A stretch of DNA of 64,000 nucleotides. Origin: Herbaspirillum sp. WKF16 (GTDB lineage: Bacteria; Pseudomonadota; Gammaproteobacteria; Burkholderiales; Burkholderiaceae_D). Both the position numbers and the translations under genes were made by a program. Below the pieces are notes generated by a model. That model was not told where the DNA came from and did not search any database. It saw only the letters and a program-made list of their open reading frames with translations. Positions 56,783 through 64,000 of the stretch are shown here, in pieces. How positions within the stretch are numbered: position 1 is the first letter of the stretch; every line of letters starts with the position of its first letter. The stretch covers positions 4,402,001-4,466,000 of the forward strand of contig NZ_CP118632.1 of the NCBI RefSeq assembly GCF_028993615.1. The letters are read 5' to 3'.

Positions 56783-57214
56783 CTAGCGGTTAGATGCTGC
56801 AGATTCGAGAAGCTCACGGATTTTTGGCTCTGGCTTCCAGTAGTTTGGTCCCTTGAGAAACTTTCCATTCTCGTCGTAAATCGGCTTACCGTCTGCCCCT
56901 AGCTTGCTCTCATTGCTGTCCATGATGACATCCAAGACTTGCTCAAGTGGGATTCCGTACTTCAAGGCCTCAGACCGACAGTAGACGATGACATCACCTA
57001 GCAGATCAGCAATCGCAACGACGATGTCATCCTTACTTGCACCGTCGTCAGCAAGTTTCACGATGTCGTCGATTTCGTTGACTTCATCCAGTAACGTTGC
57101 CTTAAATTTCTTGAGTCGATCCTGGACGTTTTCAGGGACCGTTGGTGAAGAATTCGACGGTAGACCATACATCGAATTCATGAAAGCAATCCGCTCAGCA
57201 AAACTTCTCTTCAT
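56783..57214 (-). CDS. MazG-like all-alpha NTP pyrophosphohydrolase
   Basis: 143 aa. The metal-binding pattern E44-x2-E47 (DEVNEIDD) and D70-x3-D74 (ADLLGDVIVYC) matches the MazG/HisE superfamily, which hydrolyses (d)NTPs to monophosphates. A conserved tail (ESKLGADGKPIYDENGK, then GPNYWKPEP) is typical of a phage- and island-encoded subgroup. GGAGAG precedes the ATG. It leads a three-gene operon with a GHKL ATPase and a 733-aa protein and is divergent from gajA. Confidence 0.82.
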   Translation of the reverse strand: MKRSFAERIAFMNSMYGLPSNSSPTVPENVQDRLKKFKATLLDEVNEIDDIVKLADDGASKDDIVVAIADLLGDVIVYCRSEALKYGIPLEQVLDVIMDSNESKLGADGKPIYDENGKFLKGPNYWKPEPKIRELLESAASNR

Positions 57215-57432
57215 ATACTCTCCGTGTGTGAACGAGCTGTCAGATCATGAGGCCAGTCACGCTTGCCCCTTATCAAATGAGTATATCCCAACTGATTTCA
57301 GCGCTAGATAGAAGCCTGAGTGTCAAGCTGGCAGTCAAAATTTTAACAGCCGAGTATGTTACCGTCCTACTATCTGGCTTGCTCTTCCGGGAAACTAGTG
57401 ACTTCTAAAAAACAACTACAACAACGTCCAAC

Positions 57433-59181
57433 ATGTACCTATCCAACCTCAAACTGTGGAATTTCAGAAAATTCGGTAGCGATGCCCAATTTAGCATTGA
57501 GTCGCCGAATCTCGATCTAAACTTCAATCCTGGTCTGAATGTGTTGATCGGAGAAAATGATTCCGGGAAGTCAGCGATTATTGACTCTATCCGACACGTA
57601 CTAAAAACGCACAGCTATGACTGGTTAAGGATTGATGGGGATGATTTTCATATTGGTCAACACAGGCTGAGGATAGAGCTGTCTCTCCGCGGTATCGAAC
57701 CGGACGAGGGAAAGAACTTCACAGAATTTCTTTCATGGGAGTCGACTGGAAAGGAGGCATCCCCAATGTTGCGCCTCATCCTAGACGTTCAGCGGAACCA
57801 TACCTCGAACCAGGTACTTCCGTACGAGGTTCGTGCCGGCGCCGATAGCGACGGTAAAGCCCTCAGCCCAGAAGCCAAGGAATACCTGAAGGTTACGTAT
57901 CTGAAGCCGCTGAGGGACGCCGAAGAAGAACTGATCGCCCGGAAAAATTCGCGGCTATCGCAGATATTGATAGGCCACGAGGCATTTAAAGGCCATGGCT
58001 ATGACCATCTACTCATCAGCCACCTGAAAGACTTTAACGGCTCCATCGAAAACTATTTCGAGGGAAAGGACACCGCAGGCAACGATATAAAAGACCTGCG
58101 GGGAAAAGAGCTAAAAAGCGAGATCGATACTTACATTCGTTCTCTATACGACTCCTCGAAAAGCACCGGTCTCGCGGTGACTGAAAGGTGGCAGCTAAAG
58201 AGTTTGCTAGAAAAATTGGAGCTTTCAATCCGAGACGAAATCGGCCCCGGACTTGGAACCCTCAACCGGCTTTTCATGGCGTCCGAACTTCTCCACTTGA
58301 ATAAGAAGAATTGGGCTGGAATTCGACTTGGATTGGTGGAAGAACTGGAAGCGCACCTGCATCCGCAAGCACAAATGCAAGCCATTGAAACATTCCAGAA
58401 GCAAGACGGCGTTCAACTTATCCTGACCACACACAGTCCCAACATAGGATCGAAACTTGAACTAAAAAATCTGATCATTTGCCATGGAGCACATGCCCTC
58501 CCCCTTGGAGAAGAGTACACGGAGCTAGACCCCGACGACTACGCCTTCCTCCAACGCTTCCTCGACGTGACGAAAGCAAACCTGTTCTTCGCGAAGGGGC
58601 TAATCCTAGTGGAAGGATGGTCAGAAGAACTCATCTTGCCGGAACTCGCGAAGATGGCTGGGCGCAATTTAACTGAAAAAGGGGTTGCGATAATTAACGT
58701 CCAGAGTTTGGCATTCACTAGATACGCGAATATTTTCAAGCGCAAGAACGAGCCCCATTTCAAGAAGCCGGTCGCCATAGTCACCGATGTCGATATCCCG
58801 CTAGACAAGGAGGATGGAGACGTGCTCGGCGACAAGGCCAATCTTGCGAAGGCTATAAAGGCTAAGGTCGATAATTTTGACGGTCAATGTGTGCGTTCGT
58901 TTATCGCGCCGCGTTGGACGCTCGAATACTGTCTCTCGCAATCTGTGGTTTTCAAGGAGAAATTTGCAGAAATAGCCAAAGCCGTCCACAACAGGTCGGA
59001 CTGGACAGACTTCGACGGGATGCTCTCAAAGAAATTGATAGACGGCACCCTTGCCAAGACTGAGATTGCTAGTAGGTTAGCCCAGGCCATGGCAGACAAG
59101 AAAATAGACGGCGCCAAACTCAACGAAGACGAAAACATCAGCTACTTGTTGAAGGCCATCGAATATGCCTGTGGAGATTGA
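57433..59181 (+). CDS. gajA: Gabija protein GajA: OLD-family ATPase/nuclease
   Basis: 582 aa, close to the ~578 aa of characterised GajA. The ABC-type ATPase part has Walker A at residues 40-47 (GENDSGKS), a Walker B-like LVEELEAHLHPQ and the switch LTTHSPNIGS. The C-terminal Toprim nuclease has ILVEGWSEE (Glu near residue 393) and TDVDIP (Asp near 452). GajA cuts DNA when nucleotides are depleted and assembles with GajB. It overlaps gajB by 17 bp. No clear ribosome-binding site is seen upstream. Confidence 0.88.
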   Translation: MYLSNLKLWNFRKFGSDAQFSIESPNLDLNFNPGLNVLIGENDSGKSAIIDSIRHVLKTHSYDWLRIDGDDFHIGQHRLRIELSLRGIEPDEGKNFTEFLSWESTGKEASPMLRLILDVQRNHTSNQVLPYEVRAGADSDGKALSPEAKEYLKVTYLKPLRDAEEELIARKNSRLSQILIGHEAFKGHGYDHLLISHLKDFNGSIENYFEGKDTAGNDIKDLRGKELKSEIDTYIRSLYDSSKSTGLAVTERWQLKSLLEKLELSIRDEIGPGLGTLNRLFMASELLHLNKKNWAGIRLGLVEELEAHLHPQAQMQAIETFQKQDGVQLILTTHSPNIGSKLELKNLIICHGAHALPLGEEYTELDPDDYAFLQRFLDVTKANLFFAKGLILVEGWSEELILPELAKMAGRNLTEKGVAIINVQSLAFTRYANIFKRKNEPHFKKPVAIVTDVDIPLDKEDGDVLGDKANLAKAIKAKVDNFDGQCVRSFIAPRWTLEYCLSQSVVFKEKFAEIAKAVHNRSDWTDFDGMLSKKLIDGTLAKTEIASRLAQAMADKKIDGAKLNEDENISYLLKAIEYACGD

Positions 59182-61168
59182 AATAACCGAGGAAGATATT
59201 GCCTTCGCCGAGAGCATTCTGCTGGCTCCAGGAGCTTCGTTTGACGAGGAACGGCGAGCATTTATCAAGAACCTTAGTACGCTCGACTTGCAGGCGGTCC
59301 CAGGTAGCGGAAAAACGACCGCATTGCTCGCCAAGCTTCTAATTCTGGACCGCTACATGCCTTTCGCGGACGGCTCCGGCATCCTGGTGATATCGCATAC
59401 AAATGCGGCAATGGATGAGATAAAAAACCGGATCGGTCTTCACTGCACGAAGCTTTTTAGGTATCCCAATTTCGTCGGCACCATTCAGAGTTTCGTCGAC
59501 GAATTTCTTGCTATCCCTTTCTTCATCAGCAAGTACAAGCATCCCCCTGTACGAATCGACGACGATTTATACGACCAGCAGTTTTCACGCCCACCTTTCT
59601 ATCTCGATAAATTCAGCAAGCAAGAAAACAAGAACGCACGTTACTTTCTACTGCTGAATCGATATGCAATCCGGTGGTCATTTCTCGACGGCAGCGCCAA
59701 GCTAACCAACGGGCTGCGCGGCCCGATGATTGACTTCAAGAAGCCCAAAGGAAAAACCGCCAAGGAAAAATACCAGGACTGGAGCACGACTGAAAAAGGA
59801 AGAGTTCAATCTTGGATATCCAACTTTAAAACAAAGATACTGAAAGCTGGCTACCTCAGTTTCGACGATGCGTACTTTCTGGCCGATGCATTCGTTCACA
59901 AGCACCCCGGTGTAAAGCAGCTTCTTCAGAAGCGGTTTTCCATGGTGTTCGTCGATGAAATGCAAGACATGAAGCCGCATCAATACGGAATACTTGAGGA
60001 CGTCTTTTTCAATGGAGGAGCGAGTCAGTCTGCATACCAGCGCATCGGCGATAAAAATCAGTCGATTTATGACGGACGTACTGAAACAGAGCAGTTCTGG
60101 ATCGACAGAGAGGTTGTCTTACACCTGAACGGTAGCCACCGACTCAGCCGGATGGTAGCCACTTTGGTCAGTCGCTTTGCCGTAAGCTCTATACGAATCG
60201 ACGGCCGAGCAAAGGGAAAAGACGGCAACGACATTCCCATTAAGCCTCACATGATCGTTTTTCCCGCAGACAAAGTGGAGGCAGTCATTCCAAGGTTCGC
60301 GACCTTGGTGAAGTCGTTTGTTGAAGCGGGCTCAATTCCGGATGACCCATGCAACAAGTACAAGGCAGTCGGATGGGTAGCCAAACGAGAGAAGGGTAAG
60401 CTGAGGCTGTGTAATTACTTCCCTGGCTATACCAGGGTTGATTCAAAAAGAAGGATGGATCACACGTCTCTCGAAAGTTACTTCGATCACGATAACCGGG
60501 ACCGCAATATATCGCCAGTTGAGAGGAACATCTGTAATGCACTGCTTAGAATATTGCGCGAGGAGCATATCTTCGACGAAAACGGCAACCCGTTTTCAAA
60601 GCGACGCATGTTTGCTTTCCTGATGGAAGCGAGGCCAGATTATCTACAGCTATTTCGGTCCAAGCTATACGATTGGTGCATGAACGTGGTTCGTGGAAAG
60701 AAGTCCGAAGCACTCTCGGAGTTCAAAGCACACTTGCCTGAATTTCTCGTCCAGTTCAATGGAGTCATCAACCATAGCGCTCCGTTCATTTCCGCACCGG
60801 CGGCCGCTACGACCTCTTCTCAGATAGCCTCATTGGATACTTGCAACATGCTGCAGCATGATGGAGTCACCGTCGAAATTTCGACTATTCACGGCGTAAA
60901 AGGAGAGACGCACACGGCAACCCTATACTTGGAAACTTATTACGAGAAAGGCCAAGGGGGCAACTTCGAGTCAGAGCGCCTTGCAGATCAACTAAAGGGA
61001 AACACGATCAAAGCTACGGCACACAATCTGGTCAAGCAATCATCCAAGATGGTTTATGTAGGATTCTCCCGGCCGACCCACCTACTCTGCCTTGCAGTGC
61101 AAGAAGCGAGGTTCGAAAAAATCAAGAAAGACCTAGACGAGAACGCGTGGGAAATCGTCTGGTGCTGA
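59165..61168 (+). CDS. gajB: Gabija protein GajB: UvrD-like helicase
   Basis: 667 aa, superfamily-1 helicase. Motif I AVPGSGKTTALL (about 44-55), Ia VISHTNAAMDEI, II VFVDEMQDMKP (about 260-270), III GDKNQSIYDG, IV LNGSHRLS, V STIHGVKGE and VI VYVGFSRPTHLL are all present. It is longer than the 494-aa B. cereus protein, with the extra sequence between motifs. Pairing with GajA and the 17-bp overlap support Gabija. GajB senses DNA ends and activates GajA. Confidence 0.87.
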   Translation: MPVEIEITEEDIAFAESILLAPGASFDEERRAFIKNLSTLDLQAVPGSGKTTALLAKLLILDRYMPFADGSGILVISHTNAAMDEIKNRIGLHCTKLFRYPNFVGTIQSFVDEFLAIPFFISKYKHPPVRIDDDLYDQQFSRPPFYLDKFSKQENKNARYFLLLNRYAIRWSFLDGSAKLTNGLRGPMIDFKKPKGKTAKEKYQDWSTTEKGRVQSWISNFKTKILKAGYLSFDDAYFLADAFVHKHPGVKQLLQKRFSMVFVDEMQDMKPHQYGILEDVFFNGGASQSAYQRIGDKNQSIYDGRTETEQFWIDREVVLHLNGSHRLSRMVATLVSRFAVSSIRIDGRAKGKDGNDIPIKPHMIVFPADKVEAVIPRFATLVKSFVEAGSIPDDPCNKYKAVGWVAKREKGKLRLCNYFPGYTRVDSKRRMDHTSLESYFDHDNRDRNISPVERNICNALLRILREEHIFDENGNPFSKRRMFAFLMEARPDYLQLFRSKLYDWCMNVVRGKKSEALSEFKAHLPEFLVQFNGVINHSAPFISAPAAATTSSQIASLDTCNMLQHDGVTVEISTIHGVKGETHTATLYLETYYEKGQGGNFESERLADQLKGNTIKATAHNLVKQSSKMVYVGFSRPTHLLCLAVQEARFEKIKKDLDENAWEIVWC

Positions 61169-61362
61169 TTTCACGCCAAATTGGTCACAATGAATATTAG
61201 CGATACATAGCAGCCAAGTCTTGCCCCCGAATTTCAGGAATCGGACTGCTATCAGATGAGTTGCTGCTGTGCGACAAAGGGCCACCCAGGTGGCCGCCGT
61301 CAAAAGAAATTCCCAGCCAAGCGCTGAGCCTGGCTGGGCTGCGAAACTGCAATCGGCGCTCA

Positions 61363-62196
61363 CTACGCTTGGTCAGGCTTCAATTCTGCAAACCGACCCT
61401 GTGCGAAGGCCTCGCGAATTTGTTCGAGGCTGCGTGGCGGAGTCGACGTCAAGCTCGACAAGGACACCTTGCGGCGTGGGGAGGCTCGAAGAAATTGTTG
61501 CAATGCCCTCAACCGGACTAGATAAAGCTCGGCATTCTGCCGAGACTGCCATGGCGCAATAGCGTCGGCATACAAAAAGCCTACAGCCGAGGGCTTATGC
61601 GCAATGGTCAGTCGCTGTTCGCTATTCAATGCAACTTTTAAATGCGGATATGCAGCGTATTCCACCCATTCGGGTGTCCTTAGCCCTACTGGCTTGTAAT
61701 GGCGATTCACGAGAAGCTGTGCGTCGTCGTTCTGAGGAGACACAAAGTACGGCAACCAGGAGCGCATTTCTGCTTTCACCAGTGACTCAGGGTGGATTCG
61801 GAACTGTGGCACCGACAGCAGGCACTCCATGAAGTCGACTGCAAAATCGACAGCATTGGCGCCATCCGCAAAGTCATTTGCGAGTTGTGCTGTCGCACGC
61901 TCTGCCGGACTTCCTCGTTGAGTGTAGTCATACGGGCCTTGAGCTCGCACTTTACGCATAGCCTGGTGCATTCCTTCCGTTGTTCGCACAAATCGGAAGT
62001 ATTCACGTCTCAGTGTCGAAACTGGTGCAGCCTCCGTGGGGGACGCACTCTTCATCAACAAAGCCCAATTGCTGAAGCCCTCTTCATGAGCGACTGCATC
62101 CAGAGCCTCTGTGTGCGAAATTTTGGAGCTTCGGGAAAGATGCTTCGCGCGGAGACGGAAGCGTTTGATATCGACGTCGGAAAAGATGATGGCCAC
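61363..62196 (-). CDS. Accessory protein with an N-terminal glyoxalase-associated-type helical motif
   Basis: About 277 aa from a GTG at 62196, chosen because GGAG lies 6 bp upstream; a TTG at 62208 is the alternative. The N-terminal KISHTEALDAVAHEEGFSNW block, cited by its core AVAHEEGFSNWALL, is common to many plasmid- and island-encoded proteins, some annotated as glyoxalase-related. The remainder is helical, with no catalytic motif I recognise. It is convergent with gajB across 194 bp that hold nothing else. Confidence 0.5.
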   Translation of the reverse strand: MAIIFSDVDIKRFRLRAKHLSRSSKISHTEALDAVAHEEGFSNWALLMKSASPTEAAPVSTLRREYFRFVRTTEGMHQAMRKVRAQGPYDYTQRGSPAERATAQLANDFADGANAVDFAVDFMECLLSVPQFRIHPESLVKAEMRSWLPYFVSPQNDDAQLLVNRHYKPVGLRTPEWVEYAAYPHLKVALNSEQRLTIAHKPSAVGFLYADAIAPWQSRQNAELYLVRLRALQQFLRASPRRKVSLSSLTSTPPRSLEQIREAFAQGRFAELKPDQA

Positions 62197-62423
62197 TGGG
62201 CTCTCCAATTAAAGCTACCAAGCATCAGCACGCCCACATACCAAAATAGGTAGCGATAAAGGGGAATCCCTTTGCAACCAGAGAGAGACACGTTGCCTAA
62301 CTGCACTTCGCTAAGTGGGCGCGCGAGCCGACGTGAAACGGCTGATGACACCTTAGTGGATCAGCCCCTGTTTGTAAAGCGCGTTGATGGAACTTCTTCT
62401 ACCGAGTCATTTTCCCCTTAGCA

Positions 62424-63092
62424 CTAAAATTTATTATCTTTTCTCTTTTTTTGTTTGTTCCTTGGCTCGACCTTGTAGGTTTTCATCCAGGCTTTCACTT
62501 CTGAAAGTGAATTCATTCTGAACGTAAATACGTCATCAGATTTTTCCCTGTAGGCGATCAACTCAACAGTCGAGCTTTTAGACTCACTGGTTTCAGTCAT
62601 GACCCACGCCAGATATTTTTCAAATTTACGTCGTTTCAGCGACCGCTTTTTTTCAAAAAATTCTTCGGCAAATTCACCTAGGCCAACGCGCGATTCGGTT
62701 GAAGCGCCGGCTGCACCGAAGCCACAACCCGCCCCAAAAATATCCCCAATGCAAATTTCCTTCCGGTAGATATTCGTTTGGCTCTTACCTTGAATCGAGT
62801 CCGACCATGAAATGAAATGACATCTATCGTGCAAGTTCTTCATCTCCTCGTTTTTTTCTAATTCTTGGCATAGTTCACGACGCCTACCCTTTTTCGCTTC
62901 GCTTGGAAGGTCCTTCTCTTGCCACTTGAATTCAATAATCGCAAACCTGTCCGAATCTGTAATTACGTAATCACATCCTGCATCACGGTCTTGACCGTCT
63001 ACCGAAAAGGCATGAAATTTATCCGGCCCTGCTTTCTCCTCCAATTTTCTATTGAAAATGTCCGCGTACGATTGCTCGTGCTTATTGTCCAT
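62424..63092 (-). CDS. PD-(D/E)XK nuclease-like protein
   Basis: About 222 aa from the ATG at 63092, preceded by GGGGAAG; in-frame starts at 63128 and 63197 are possible. The N-terminal third has the core nuclease pattern: an early Glu, then Asp41 in GCDYVITD, and Glu54-x-Lys56 in AIIEFKWQEK. That fits Holliday-resolvase or restriction-type folds. The C-terminal half is Lys/Glu-rich. It is the cargo gene closest to the right end. Substrate specificity is unknown. Confidence 0.6.
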   Translation of the reverse strand: MDNKHEQSYADIFNRKLEEKAGPDKFHAFSVDGQDRDAGCDYVITDSDRFAIIEFKWQEKDLPSEAKKGRRRELCQELEKNEEMKNLHDRCHFISWSDSIQGKSQTNIYRKEICIGDIFGAGCGFGAAGASTESRVGLGEFAEEFFEKKRSLKRRKFEKYLAWVMTETSESKSSTVELIAYREKSDDVFTFRMNSLSEVKAWMKTYKVEPRNKQKKRKDNKF

Positions 63093-63492
63093 ATCTTCCC
63101 CATATTCTTTAATTAGTATGATTTCCATTGGAATTTTCCCGCCAAACCACATAGGAACTATAGAAATTCTATTCGATACATGAGACCTAGTGAGCATCAA
63201 GGAAATTGGATTTGAAGATCAAGCAAATGAAGGCAGCGAAACTGAGCTTGCACCCGGTGGGCCTTTCAATGGGCTGCGGAGGGAGAGTCGGTGCGCAGTA
63301 ATAGCGCTGACTTGCCTATCTACTGTTCGAATACACCTGCGGCCTCGCGCAAAGAGCCCTCTGCGACATCTCGGTGAGGAAGAAATGGAGGTTGCAGAAC
63401 ACGCGTGCAATAACGGGTAGTGCACTCGGACATCGGACCCAAGGTGCAAAGGAGAGAAGTTAGATCGACCGCTAATCCGCACTAAGTCTATC
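63093..63492. other. Right-end interval with no supported gene
   Basis: About 400 bp between the nuclease-like gene and the first right-end repeat. Short open frames on both strands lack ribosome-binding sites and recognisable products. It may include promoter sequence for the leftward gene. Confidence 0.45.
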
Positions 63493-63657
63493 GAGAAAAG
63501 CTTTCATTCCTAAACTATAAAGAAATATTTGACTGAGGCTTATGGGGTGTAAATCTTGGCTCTCAAAAGCTTTTCTCAAAGACATTTAACGTAATAAATT
63601 CAGTTACTTGGAGCGCTAACGGATAGCAGCCAGAAAGGCTTTCATTCCTTTGCATCA
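63493..63657. repeat. Right end: putative TnsB-binding sites and terminal repeat
   Basis: The core AGAAAAGCTTTCATTC occurs at 63494-63509. A palindromic variant with AAAAGCTTTTCTC lies at about 63561-63576, and AGAAAGGCTTTCATTC at 63632-63647 next to the terminus. The terminal 20 bp match the left terminus inverted with one difference. Confidence 0.82.
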
Positions 63658-63662
63658 TGCAC
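63658..63662. repeat. Target-site duplication, right copy (TGCAC)
   Basis: An exact repeat of 38109-38113, directly after the CA-3' terminus of the element. Confidence 0.9.
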
Positions 63663-63698
63663 ATGTTATGACTAAATGTGTAGCTCGGCCTCAAAAGT

Positions 63699-63731
63699 AA
63701 AAGCCACCGTCACAGGTGGCTTTTCTTTTTT
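63699..63731. terminator. Rho-independent terminator, probably the original glmS/SDR terminator
   Basis: A perfect 10-bp stem (AAAAGCCACC at 63699-63708, GGTGGCTTTT at 63715-63724) with a 6-nt loop and a T-rich tail. It lies between the restored core sequence and the convergent SDR gene. Without the transposon it would lie about 60 bp after the glmS stop. Confidence 0.85.
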
Positions 63732-63816
63732 CGACACAACTAATACTTCGTCTGTTATCGGCCAGAAGCGGACTGCCGGGATCGGTCGCGAGACAAGATC
63801 TATTTGGAAATCTGAA

Positions 63817-64000
63817 TCAAGAGCCGCTCTGGAAATCGGTCAGCGGTGCGTCGCTTCGCTGTGACTCAAGCATGGCCAAGCGCTCAGTCAGCGCCTTATG
63901 CAGCATTGCATACGAATCAGAACCCAAAACCAATCTTTTCGGCGCGGGTTTTTGCTCTACACATTCGATCATAGTCTTTACCATCTTCACTGGATCTCCT
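63817..64000 (-). CDS. SDR-family oxidoreductase, C-terminal part (runs off the window)
   Basis: Reading leftwards from the edge the frame gives about 60 residues, ending at TGA (63817-63819). The peptide contains GDPVKMVKTMIECVEQ, KRLVLGSDSYAMLHKAL and a final TDFQSGS. This C-terminal pattern (GDP-x-K-x-x-x, then RL(V/L)LGSDA) is typical of short-chain dehydrogenases of the ketoreductase/retinol-dehydrogenase-like group. No start is in view. It was convergent with glmS before the transposon inserted. Confidence 0.7.
   Translation of the reverse strand, partial: GDPVKMVKTMIECVEQKPAPKRLVLGSDSYAMLHKALTERLAMLESQRSDAPLTDFQSGS

Larger units (their letters stand above)
38114..63657. mobile_element. 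Tn7-like transposon in attTn7 (25,544 bp) carrying a defence-gene island
   Basis: Its ends read TGTTGCAAAGGAATGAAAGC on the left and, on the other strand, TGATGCAAAGGAATGAAAGC on the right: 19 of 20 match, with 5'-TG and CA-3' termini. A 5-bp duplication flanks it. It starts 25 bp past the glmS stop codon, the classical attTn7 position. Inside are a five-gene tns operon (tnsC, tnsD, tniQ, tnsA, tnsB) and cargo on both sides. Base composition is clearly lower in GC than the core chromosome. All core genes are open, so it may be active, subject to the altered TnsC. No recognisable tnsE or CRISPR component is present. Confidence 0.95.

Noticed and set aside
38114..63657. Possible CRISPR-associated (CAST) transposon, because of TniQ proteins
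   Set aside because: No cas gene, no repeat-spacer array and no guide-like repeats are visible, and insertion is at the protein-directed attTn7 site.

Overview
The window looks like the chromosome of a GC-rich betaproteobacterium, most likely an Oxalobacteraceae member near Herbaspirillum. That placement is inferred from gene content and codon use; no search was run. Two regions differ sharply. Positions 1-38113 and 63658-64000 are GC-rich core chromosome. Positions 38114-63657 are a lower-GC 25.5 kb mobile element.

Core chromosome. The left edge holds the ATP synthase operon on the minus strand (atpI-B-E-F-H and the start of atpA) behind a near-consensus promoter. Next come an isolated fliD-like gene, tRNA-Arg(CCG), a cytochrome c5-type gene, an OmpA-type lipoprotein, a yqjDEK-like membrane operon, a class-I glutamine amidotransferase-like hydrolase, a kefF-kefC pair, a degP/mucD-like protease with a QseBC-like two-component system, midA, and a folM-folB-ttcA run.

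Surface polysaccharide or glycan locus (about 20.8-34.1 kb). A promoter at 20786 precedes a long co-directional run. It has nucleotide-sugar genes (rfbG, galE, rfbB, rfbC, rfbD, rfbF). These are followed by a small acyl-assembly cassette (acyl carrier protein, ketoreductase-like SDR, two KAS III-type synthases, hexapeptide acyltransferase), a Rieske oxygenase, a DegT-type sugar aminotransferase and a GT-B-like transferase. The simplest reading is synthesis of an amino-deoxy sugar with an unusual, possibly oxygenated, N-acyl group. glmU, an Lrp-family regulator and glmS follow.

Tn7-like element (38114-63657). It lies 25 bp after the glmS stop codon, with TG...CA ends, a 19/20 terminal inverted repeat, repeated putative TnsB sites and a perfect 5-bp target duplication (TGCAC). 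Its transposition operon has the order tnsC-tnsD-tniQ-tnsA-tnsB, unlike the tnsABCDE order of Tn7. It encodes two TniQ-family proteins and shows no recognisable tnsE. The TnsC homologue has lost the Walker A lysine and the Walker B glutamate. The cargo is a defence-like island. It holds a Gabija pair, a RelA/SpoT-type synthetase, a DUF4145 protein beside a two-TM protein, a PD-(D/E)XK-like protein, and a tightly coupled three-gene operon (MazG-like pyrophosphohydrolase, GHKL ATPase, and a 733-aa protein with an orotate-PRTase-like segment). I cannot match that operon to a described system, so it is my best candidate for a novel one. Past the element, core sequence resumes with a terminator hairpin probably once adjacent to glmS and the 3' end of an SDR gene.
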